Assembly: GCA_016789485.1 (NCBI GenBank)
Contig: JAEURE010000205.1
Location: forward strand, 339 to 5,451
Length of the DNA: 5,113 nucleotides
Reading direction: 5' to 3'
Source of the DNA: Anaerolineales bacterium
GTDB taxonomy: Bacteria > Chloroflexota > Anaerolineae > Anaerolineales > Villigracilaceae
Shown: one piece after another, positions 1 through 5,113 of the stretch
Layout: the number at the start of each line of letters is the position of its first letter
Position numbering within the stretch: position 1 is the stretch's first letter
Notes under the pieces: model-generated
The model's database searches: none
The model's input: only the letters and a program-made list of their open reading frames with translations
What the model was told of the DNA's origin: nothing
Position numbers and translations under genes: made by a program

Positions 1-1
1 A

Positions 2-1273
2 TCAACTTTGGTTGGGGATGGAGGCGCGTACATGTACACCTCCAACAAAGTGCTCGGCAACGCAGCCATTACATCCACTGGTCCATATTTCATTCCAAAC
101 GTTAAAGTAGATGTATACGGGGTGTACACCAACAATGTCCCCGGCGCAGCGTTCCGCGGGTTTGGCGCGCCGCAGGCCCTGTTCATGGCTGAATCACAAG
201 TGAATAAACTTGCTGAAAAACTTGGCATGGATCCCGTGGAATTCCGATTGATCAATGCCTTGCGTGACGGCGACACCATGGGCGTAGGCACACCTGCACC
301 CAATCCGGTCAGTGCGGTGGAATGCATCGAAGCTGCGCGCGATAAATTTGGCTGGAAGAAAAAGAAAAACAAAACTCAACAGAAAAAGAAATTACCCGTT
401 GTGGCTCGCGGGCGGGGATTTGCGGCTGGCTTCAAAAATGTCGGTTTCTCCTTTGGCTATCAGGAAAACTGCTGGGCCAAGGTTGAGATCCATGGCAACG
501 GAAAAATGGAACGCGTGGTTTTGCACCACGCTGGTGCAGAAGTTGGGCAGGGCACCCACACGGTGATGATCCAGATGGCTGCGCATGTTCTGGGAGTTCC
601 TGAAAGCCTGGTGGAAATACGCACTTCCGACTCGGCGACCCAAGGCAACCCGGGTTCCGCTTCCGCTTCGCGCTTGACCTTTATGGCTGGCAACTCGATC
701 AAGGGAGCTGCTGAAGCCGCCCTGAAAAAATGGAACGAAGAGGAACGTCCTGCAATTGCAGAGTTCAAATATCTTGCCCCTCGTACAACTCCATTCGATA
801 AGGAAACGGGATATTCCATGCCCAACTTCCAATATGCGTATGTGGCTCAAGCCGCCGAGGTGGAAGTGGATACGGAGACCGGTCAACTGCGTGTGATTCG
901 AATCACATCTGCGGATGATGTCGGCAAAGCCATCAACCCCGAGTTGGTGGTCGGCCAAATTGAAGGCGCGGTGGTACAGGCGCACGGGTATGCTGTGATG
1001 GAAGAATTCAAAACAAAAAGCGGCAAGGTCCTCACAGACCAGCTCAGCACCTATCTCATCCCTACAATATGGGACATCCCTGAAAAAGTGGATTCGGTAG
1101 TAGTCGAAGTTCCAGACCCGAACGGTCCATGGGGTGCGCGAGGCATGGGCGAGTTGCCCTTCCTGCCTGTAGCTCCAGCGATTGCGGCCGCCATTCATGA
1201 TGCAACCGGTGTATGGATGAGTGAATTCCCCTTTACGCCGGAGCGCATATTAAAGGCTCTTGGAAAAATATAA
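2..1273 (+). CDS. Xanthine dehydrogenase-family molybdenum hydroxylase, molybdopterin-binding subunit (3' part, 5' end outside window)
   Basis: This is the C-terminal 423 residues of the large, Mo-cofactor-binding subunit of a xanthine dehydrogenase/aldehyde oxidase-type hydroxylase. Subunits of this family are usually about 750-800 residues, so slightly over half is visible. The frame is open through the left edge with the first whole codon at 2; the TTG at 8 is not a real start. Numbering from that codon, GAAFRGFGAPQ (Arg52) matches the conserved AFRGFG segment whose arginine contacts substrate in xanthine oxidases. GAEVGQGTHT (178-187) and GSASASR (218-224) are Mo-cofactor-binding loops. 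DDVGKAINPELVVGQIEG (305-322) is the usual C-terminal family signature. ARGMGELPFLP carries the catalytic glutamate, Glu384 (codon 1151-1153). A lysine-rich stretch lies at 119-130. The protein ends with tandem TAA stops (1271-1276). It should oxidise a purine, N-heterocycle or aldehyde in the cytoplasm with separate or fused FAD and 2Fe-2S partners, which lie outside the window. Family is secure; substrate is not. Confidence 0.93.
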   Translation, partial: STLVGDGGAYMYTSNKVLGNAAITSTGPYFIPNVKVDVYGVYTNNVPGAAFRGFGAPQALFMAESQVNKLAEKLGMDPVEFRLINALRDGDTMGVGTPAPNPVSAVECIEAARDKFGWKKKKNKTQQKKKLPVVARGRGFAAGFKNVGFSFGYQENCWAKVEIHGNGKMERVVLHHAGAEVGQGTHTVMIQMAAHVLGVPESLVEIRTSDSATQGNPGSASASRLTFMAGNSIKGAAEAALKKWNEEERPAIAEFKYLAPRTTPFDKETGYSMPNFQYAYVAQAAEVEVDTETGQLRVIRITSADDVGKAINPELVVGQIEGAVVQAHGYAVMEEFKTKSGKVLTDQLSTYLIPTIWDIPEKVDSVVVEVPDPNGPWGARGMGELPFLPVAPAIAAAIHDATGVWMSEFPFTPERILKALGKI

Positions 1274-1279
1274 TAAAGA

Positions 1280-1308
1280 CACAGGGGCGCAAATACCGCG
1301 CCCCTGTG
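1280..1308. terminator. Perfect 11-bp GC-rich inverted repeat, possible terminator or leader hairpin
   Basis: Arms CACAGGGGCGC (1280-1290) and GCGCCCCTGTG (1298-1308) are perfectly complementary around a 7-nt loop, with 9 of 11 pairs being G-C. The hairpin starts four nt after the second stop codon of the molybdenum hydroxylase gene, where a terminator would be expected. On the plus strand it is followed by CTAAAAAATG, not a T-run, so it is not a canonical Rho-independent terminator in that direction. Read on the minus strand it is followed by TCTTTATTATATTTTT, which is a better terminator tail, but no minus-strand gene is seen to use it. The stem ends 7 nt before the hydrolase ATG, so it may instead act as an mRNA 3'-end stabiliser or as a structure limiting translation of the downstream gene. 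Confidence 0.6.
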
Positions 1309-1315
1309 CTAAAAA

Positions 1316-2191
1316 ATGTCCTTTCCCTTTCTTGATGAAACCAGAGAATTAAATGAAAACACCCGCAGAGAGGCGGCGGGGTCTTTCATTGCGCTCCCGG
1401 AAGGAGTCACGCATTACGAACTAGGCGGACCCAAAGACGGGAAGCCCGTTGTGCTGGTGCACGGATTCTCCGTCCCATTTTTTATCTTTGACCCGCTCTT
1501 CGAGTTTCTGACAGGTTCAGGTTTTCGGGTTCTGAGATACGATCTACTGGGACGCGGCTACTCTGACAAACCCCGCCTACGCTATGATATCCACTTGTTC
1601 GTAAAACAGCTCAAAGACCTGTTGGATGCGCTTGGAATGACCGACATCACCCTGCTTGGACTTTCCATGGGCGGACCCATCACCGCCGCATTTATCGAAC
1701 AGCATCCGCGCTTTGTGCGCAAACATATTTTGATCGATCCATCAGGCGCAAAAGGTGTTGAGTTGAGCCAATTACTAAAAGTTACGAAACTGCCTGTTAT
1801 AGGCGAACTGCTCATTGGTCTGTTTGGAAGTAAAAATATGATCAAAAGCATCGCCTCTGATTTTTTTGATCCGAAATTGGTAGAGACTTTTCAGGAAAAA
1901 TATAAGGCGCAGATGGTATTCAAAGGTTTTAAGCAAGCCATCCTTTCCACCATGCGGAACGGCATGCTGGATTCGTTCCTCGATACCTATAAAAAGGTCG
2001 GCGCGCTCAAGAAACCGACCCTGATCTTTTGGGGCAAAAATGACAAAACTACTCCCTATAAAGATCACACATTGATCCTGCAAGCCTTGCCCCACGCCGA
2101 ATTCCATGCCATTGAAAATTGCGGTCACATCCCGCATTATGAAAAGCCAGAAATATTTACCCCGATCCTGCTGGAGTTTTTATTAAGATGA
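1316..2191 (+). CDS. Alpha/beta hydrolase
   Basis: This is a complete 291-residue alpha/beta-hydrolase-fold protein of normal length for single-domain members. The oxyanion-hole strand VVLVHGF has His49-Gly50. The nucleophile elbow GLSMGG places Ser117 in the G-x-S-x-G motif. The acid is probably Asp243 in FWGKNDKTTP, and the catalytic histidine is His271 in ENCGHIPHYEKPE. The region at about 145-230, between strand 6 and the acid, is a helical cap. There is no signal peptide, so it is expected in the cytoplasm, hydrolysing an ester, a C-C bond or a similar substrate that the sequence does not identify. The ATG at 1316 is the only workable start: no in-frame ATG, GTG or TTG follows before the conserved core. 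However, no Shine-Dalgarno sequence lies just upstream and a strong hairpin ends 7 nt away. The stop overlaps the next gene's start in an ATGA, which suggests translational coupling. Fold and triad are secure; the exact activity is unknown. Confidence 0.93.
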   Translation: MSFPFLDETRELNENTRREAAGSFIALPEGVTHYELGGPKDGKPVVLVHGFSVPFFIFDPLFEFLTGSGFRVLRYDLLGRGYSDKPRLRYDIHLFVKQLKDLLDALGMTDITLLGLSMGGPITAAFIEQHPRFVRKHILIDPSGAKGVELSQLLKVTKLPVIGELLIGLFGSKNMIKSIASDFFDPKLVETFQEKYKAQMVFKGFKQAILSTMRNGMLDSFLDTYKKVGALKKPTLIFWGKNDKTTPYKDHTLILQALPHAEFHAIENCGHIPHYEKPEIFTPILLEFLLR

Positions 2192-2682
2192 ACACGAAAG
2201 ATATTCAAGTACTTTATAAATACAATTCATGGGCAAATTCCCGCATCCTGAACGCAGCCTCAAAGGTGACAAATGAACAATTCATTTCATCTGCTTTGCA
2301 CCCGCACAATGACCTGCGCCATACGCTGACTCACATCCTTTTTGCTGAATGGCTCTGGCGTAACCGCTGGATGGGGCAATCGCAGATAACACCTTTTCTG
2401 GAAGAGGAGTTTTCAACTTTCGAAGACCTACAAACGCGATGGTCCATGGAGGAAAGAGCATTGAGCGAGTTTGTCGCATCGTTGACAGATGAAAAACTCA
2501 ATTCGACCTTTCAATACAAAACCACAAAAGGGATCGCATACGAGAACATCCTATGGCAGATCATGGTGCATGTTGTCAATCACGGCACACAACACAGGGG
2601 CGAAGCCGCCGCTATCTTAACCGAACTTGGTCATTCCCCGGGCGATATTGACCTGGTCATCTTTCTGCGTGAACAAACCTAA
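2188..2682 (+). CDS. DinB/YfiT-like metal-binding protein
   Basis: This is a complete 164-residue protein, a typical length for the DinB superfamily of four-helix bundles. The N-terminal YKYNSWANSRIL (10-21) is the characteristic first helix. The expected metal-binding histidine triad is present: His49 in the second helix (TLTHILFAEWLW) and His132 with His136 in VVNHGTQHRGE. The spacing matches the family's H...HxxxH pattern, and His128 is an additional nearby histidine. Characterised relatives bind a divalent metal; some are thiol-dependent transferases (mycothiol-, bacillithiol- or glutathione-related), while many, including the DNA-damage-inducible DinB proteins, have no known reaction. 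Despite the name, the protein is unrelated to DNA polymerase IV. It is probably cytoplasmic. A GGAG lies at 2173-2176, 11 nt before the ATG, and the start overlaps the hydrolase stop by 4 nt, so both are probably made from one mRNA. Its stop overlaps the following gene by 1 nt. Specific function is unresolved. Confidence 0.9.
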   Translation: MNTKDIQVLYKYNSWANSRILNAASKVTNEQFISSALHPHNDLRHTLTHILFAEWLWRNRWMGQSQITPFLEEEFSTFEDLQTRWSMEERALSEFVASLTDEKLNSTFQYKTTKGIAYENILWQIMVHVVNHGTQHRGEAAAILTELGHSPGDIDLVIFLREQT

Positions 2683-3440
2683 TGTATAACAAACTCAAGA
2701 ACTTTACCTATCGAAACCGTCACAGCATTACCGTATTTCTCCTGCTCAATGTCGCCTGTTTGACCTGTATTTTTCTGGTGGCAGCAAGGGTCGCCTACAC
2801 GGACTCAAGCCGTCATACAGGCTTGATCTGGAACCTCTTCCTCGCATGGATTCCGTTCATTCTGGCGTATATTGCGCATGCTATTTCGTGGAAGCGCATC
2901 TGGGTCTACCTTGTCATTCCGGTCATTGCAGTGCTATGGCTGCTCTTCTTCCCTAATGCCCCATACATGTTGACAGACCTGCAAGACCTGGCGCGTTCAG
3001 GAGGCGTGGGTGCGCCCCTTTGGTACGATGTGATTATCGTAGTCTGGTGCTCGTGGACAGGAATGCTGCTTGGCGTGATCTCCCTGTACCTGATTCAGGA
3101 TATTGTCCTGCGCACATTTGGGCGCTGGGTTGGTTGGGTCTTTGTCTTTATGATCTCTGCCTTGAGCAGTTTCGGTATTTACATTGGGCGCTTCGTGCGC
3201 CTGAACTCATGGGATATTCTGCAAGACCCAGCCGAAACTGCCATGAGCATTTTGGGACTCATTATCGATCCCAGCCGCAGACTTGCTGCATTTACGCTGA
3301 GCTACACATTCTTCTTCCTTTTCGTTTACTTGTTGTTGTACTCATTCAGCCACATGCTGCAAGAACAGGTCGTTCGTGCACAGAGCACCGCGGAAGAGCT
3401 TGCCAGCACACAGCCGACGCAGACCAATTCATTCCCCTAA
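2682..3440 (+). CDS. DUF1361-type multi-pass membrane protein (first tandem copy)
   Basis: This is a complete 252-residue integral membrane protein with about six hydrophobic segments (roughly 15-36, 48-67, 73-91, 114-138, 148-168 and 202-224). It carries the conserved blocks I associate with DUF1361: IWNLFLAW (49-56), WLLFFPNAPYMLTDL (86-100), LWYD (113-116), SWTGMLLG (124-131), and GIYIGRF followed by NSWD (165-171, 174-177). The invariant Asn, Asp, Arg and Trp residues next to the membrane segments suggest a conserved functional site, but no biochemical role is established for the family. After the last helix there is a hydrophilic, Gln/Thr-rich tail (226-252). The ATG shares one base with the preceding stop (TAATG) and has no clear Shine-Dalgarno, so translation probably depends on reinitiation after the DinB-like gene. 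A second homologous gene follows after 83 nt. Family assignment is by motif recall; function is unknown. Confidence 0.88.
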   Translation: MYNKLKNFTYRNRHSITVFLLLNVACLTCIFLVAARVAYTDSSRHTGLIWNLFLAWIPFILAYIAHAISWKRIWVYLVIPVIAVLWLLFFPNAPYMLTDLQDLARSGGVGAPLWYDVIIVVWCSWTGMLLGVISLYLIQDIVLRTFGRWVGWVFVFMISALSSFGIYIGRFVRLNSWDILQDPAETAMSILGLIIDPSRRLAAFTLSYTFFFLFVYLLLYSFSHMLQEQVVRAQSTAEELASTQPTQTNSFP

Positions 3441-3523
3441 CAGGGATAATAACAAACTATTGCGAGTTTTTGCAAGGAAAAACCGCTAAAATAACAATAA
3501 ACGTTACCATTTTGGAGATTAGT
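3441..3523 (+). promoter_or_regulatory. Intergenic gap with weak promoter-like boxes, a small hairpin and a clear ribosome-binding site
   Basis: This 83-nt AT-rich gap is the longest break in the gene block. A weak sigma70-like pair, TTGCAA (3470-3475) and AACAAT (3493-3498), has 17-nt spacing, each box matching 4 of 6 consensus bases. An imperfect stem overlaps it: GCG-A-GTTTTT (3462-3471) with AAAAACCGC (3478-3486), a 9-bp stem with one bulged A and a GCAAGG loop, not followed by a T-run. A good Shine-Dalgarno GGAG (3514-3517) sits 6 nt before the ATG at 3524 and fixes that start. The promoter is speculative; the ribosome-binding site is convincing. Confidence 0.4.
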
Positions 3524-4237
3524 ATGATTCAAACGATACTTTTAAAACTACAACCGATTAAATTTCGACTGGCAATCTTTCTGCTGTTGTCTTGCTCAAG
3601 CCTGCTTTCAATCACCCTGTTTCGCGTCCGAACAATTTTAAGCGGTAACGGATACTATCACTTTCTGATTTGGAATCTTTTTCTCGCATGGCTGCCATTT
3701 TGGATGGCACTTATGGCGTCAAGTTTCTCAAAAAAGCGAAAATACCTGTTTGTCACCCTGCCTTTAACTACCATCCCATGGCTGTTATTTTTCCCCAACT
3801 CCCTTTATATCCTTACTGATCTATTTCACTTGAGCAATCCTCGTCCATTTGTACCCATTTGGTTCGATGTTCTCCTCATAAATTGGTTCGCATGGACCGG
3901 TATTTTTCTTGGGGTATTCTCGCTCTACTTGATGCATGATATCGTTCACCGCGAGTTTGGGCGGATGGCGGGGTGGTTTTTTGTGCTCACAATCGGCATA
4001 CTCAGTGGCATCGGCATTTATGTTGGAAGATTCCTGCGCTGGAATTCGTGGGATGTAATCTTCAACCCACTTGAGCGTCTGAACGAGTTATTGTATTACG
4101 CAACTCATCCAAGTCCGCAAGCCATTTTATTCATCAGTGTATTCTCTTCCTTCTTTATTTTTATCTACATTACGCTTTACACATTTGGATTGTTGTTTCA
4201 AGAACAAATACGCCCAGCTTCGCAGGAAATCAAATGA
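3524..4237 (+). CDS. DUF1361-type multi-pass membrane protein (second tandem copy)
   Basis: This is a complete 237-residue integral membrane protein, clearly paralogous to the gene just upstream. IWNLFLAW, WLLFFPN and LTDL fall at the same residue numbers (49-56, 86-92, 97-100) in both. Counting by hand, 28 of 52 residues match between positions 49 and 100, and 39 of 68 across the block from IWFD (112) to the NSWD region. About six membrane segments are expected (roughly 14-35, 47-66, 72-90, 113-137, 148-168 and 199-224), followed by a short FQEQ tail that aligns with LQEQ in the first copy. The frame stays open upstream to about 3020, but the start at 3524 is chosen because it has GGAG at 6 nt, aligns with the paralog's N-terminus and avoids overlapping that gene. 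The stop overlaps the yqeB-like start (ATGA). By eye its 5' half is more AT-rich than the first copy. No function is known. Confidence 0.88.
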   Translation: MIQTILLKLQPIKFRLAIFLLLSCSSLLSITLFRVRTILSGNGYYHFLIWNLFLAWLPFWMALMASSFSKKRKYLFVTLPLTTIPWLLFFPNSLYILTDLFHLSNPRPFVPIWFDVLLINWFAWTGIFLGVFSLYLMHDIVHREFGRMAGWFFVLTIGILSGIGIYVGRFLRWNSWDVIFNPLERLNELLYYATHPSPQAILFISVFSSFFIFIYITLYTFGLLFQEQIRPASQEIK

Positions 4238-5061
4238 ACCCACTTATCTTAATTCGCGGCGGCGGCGACCTCGCAAGCGGCGCAATCCTTCGTTTACATC
4301 GAGTCGGCTTTCAGGTTGCGGTTCTCGAACTCAGCAAACCTTTGGCCGTTCGCCGAAGTGTCTGTTTCTCTGAAGCAGTTTATGAAGGCACACAAACCGT
4401 AGAGGGTGCAACCGCGCGCCTCGTTTCCGCCGACCAGTTTCAAGTCACGTTGGAGGCGGGGGAAATCCCCGTACTGATCGACCCCAACGCGAACATTCTT
4501 CGCAATCAATTTCTGACAAGCCCGCGCTCCACGTTTCTGGTGGATGCAAGACTATTGAAAAAAGAACCCGAACAACTAGGGGCTGATATTCCGCTTCACA
4601 TCGGGCTGGGGCCTGGATTTCGCGCAGGAGAAAATTGCCACGCTGTGATAGAAACCCGCCGCAGTCACACCCTCGGCAGGGTGCTGTGGAGCGGAGAGAC
4701 CCAACCCGACAGTGGTAAACCAGAAGGAGATCCGCGTCGGGTGTTGCGTGCACCGGATTCCGGACAGTTAATTCCACATGCAGATATTGGCAATTGTGTC
4801 AAAGAAGGCCAATTAATAGCAGAAATCCAAAATTTTGCAGGGAATAAATCAAAGGTCGTCAGTCCGTTCGATGGTACGCTGCGGGGACTCATTCATCCAC
4901 GCGTGGAAATTATCGAAGGTATGAAGATTGGCGATGTAGATGTACGCAATGACCCAACGTTGTGCACGCTGGTTTCAGACAAGGCGCTTGCAATCGGCGG
5001 CGGCGTTTTGGAAGCAGTCTGGATAAAACTGAACGAGATCAACAATTCGATACAAGTATAA
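4234..5061 (+). CDS. yqeB: YqeB-type (EF2563-family) selenium-dependent molybdenum hydroxylase accessory protein
   Basis: This is a complete 275-residue protein of normal family length. The N-terminus LILIRGGGDLASGAILRL (4-21) is a glycine-rich nucleotide-binding-like turn characteristic of YqeB. VLIDP (80-84), FLVDARLLKK (101-110) and IGLGPGFRAGENC (123-135) follow. The C-terminal part resembles a lipoyl-like beta-barrel sandwich: RAPDSGQL with IGNCVKEGQLIAEI (172-198), then SPFDGTLRGLIH (210-221) and GMKIGDVDVR (229-238). SDKALAIGGGVLEA (248-261) is the typical ending. The family is associated by co-occurrence with molybdenum hydroxylases that carry a labile, non-selenocysteine selenium; the exact step in maturation is not established. 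An AGGA lies 6 nt before the ATG, and the start overlaps the second DUF1361 stop by 4 nt, so the two are probably co-translated. A molybdenum hydroxylase subunit lies about 3 kb upstream on the same strand, supporting a shared pathway. Confidence in the family is high, in mechanism low. Confidence 0.9.
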   Translation: MNPLILIRGGGDLASGAILRLHRVGFQVAVLELSKPLAVRRSVCFSEAVYEGTQTVEGATARLVSADQFQVTLEAGEIPVLIDPNANILRNQFLTSPRSTFLVDARLLKKEPEQLGADIPLHIGLGPGFRAGENCHAVIETRRSHTLGRVLWSGETQPDSGKPEGDPRRVLRAPDSGQLIPHADIGNCVKEGQLIAEIQNFAGNKSKVVSPFDGTLRGLIHPRVEIIEGMKIGDVDVRNDPTLCTLVSDKALAIGGGVLEAVWIKLNEINNSIQV

Positions 5062-5108
5062 AAACTGCAGAGTCAAAAAAGCGGTCTTGAGAATCTCATG
5101 AGGCAATA

Positions 5109-5113
5109 ATGGT
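5109..5113 (+). CDS. Possible start of a further gene, cut by the right edge
   Basis: An ATG at 5109 is preceded by GAGG (5100-5103) with a 5-nt gap, which looks like a ribosome-binding site and start codon, 47 nt after the yqeB-like stop. Only one whole codon plus two bases are in the window, so no product can be named. The other nearby ATG (5098) meets TAA after three codons and is not a gene start. The leader 5062-5108 holds short overlapping palindromes: TGAGA-A-TCTCA (5088-5098) and CTCATGAG (5095-5102). No terminator is seen after yqeB, so the next gene could be in the same transcript. Confidence 0.35.

Noticed and set aside
392..1198. A 268-codon open frame on the minus strand inside the molybdenum hydroxylase gene
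   Set aside because: It is fully antisense to a strongly conserved gene, resembles no known family and has unlikely composition (many His, Arg, Cys and Phe). It is a by-product of codon usage on the sense strand.
3020..3523. Upstream extension of the second DUF1361 frame back to an ATG at 3020
   Set aside because: The extension overlaps the last 421 nt of the first DUF1361 gene in another frame and gives a non-membrane, Cys/His/Arg-rich sequence. The start at 3524 has a good ribosome-binding site and aligns with the paralog.
4137..4373. A 78-codon plus-strand frame across the DUF1361/yqeB junction
   Set aside because: It lies out of frame over two well-supported genes and is very Arg/Ser-rich with no recognisable domain.
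4668..4683. Inverted repeat CACCCT-CGGC-AGGGTG inside yqeB
   Set aside because: It has a 6-bp stem within coding sequence and no T-run, most likely chance.
2..5113. CRISPR array, insertion sequence, tRNA or attachment site
   Set aside because: I saw no regularly spaced direct repeats, transposase motifs, terminal inverted repeats or tRNA-like cloverleaf, and coding sequence fills nearly the whole window.

Overview
This 5.1 kb window reads almost entirely on the plus strand and holds one 3'-terminal gene fragment followed by five complete genes, with very little non-coding DNA. The proteins look like those of an anaerobic or facultative bacterium of the Chloroflexota (Anaerolineae-like). That is an inference from protein style and mixed, moderate base composition. 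No rRNA or other phylogenetic marker is present to prove it.

Layout: (1) 2-1273, the C-terminal part of the large molybdopterin-binding subunit of a xanthine dehydrogenase-family molybdenum hydroxylase, cut by the left edge. (2) 1280-1308, a perfect 11-bp GC-rich inverted repeat between this gene and the next, ending only 7 nt before the next start codon. (3) 1316-2191, an alpha/beta hydrolase with a complete catalytic triad. (4) 2188-2682, a DinB/YfiT-like four-helix metal-binding protein. (5) 2682-3440 and (6) 3524-4237, two tandem DUF1361-type six-pass membrane proteins that are clear paralogs. (7) 4234-5061, a YqeB-type (EF2563-family) accessory protein of selenium-dependent molybdenum hydroxylases. 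A possible next gene starts at 5109 on the right edge.

Gene junctions are tight: hydrolase/dinB-like overlap by 4 nt (ATGA), dinB-like/DUF1361-1 by 1 nt (TAATG), and DUF1361-2/yqeB by 4 nt (ATGA). The only sizeable gap inside the block is the 83 nt before the second DUF1361 gene. It has a good ribosome-binding site, a weak promoter-like pair and a small imperfect hairpin. The block probably forms one or two transcripts.

The functional thread is molybdenum hydroxylase biology: the enzyme subunit at the left edge and its YqeB-type maturation partner at the right edge. The hydrolase, DinB-like and DUF1361 genes between them have no established role in that pathway and may simply be carried along. 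I see no CRISPR array, insertion sequence, tRNA, rRNA or convincing new defence or mobile system. The most worthwhile leads are the tandem DUF1361 pair coupled to yqeB and the hairpin that abuts the hydrolase start codon.
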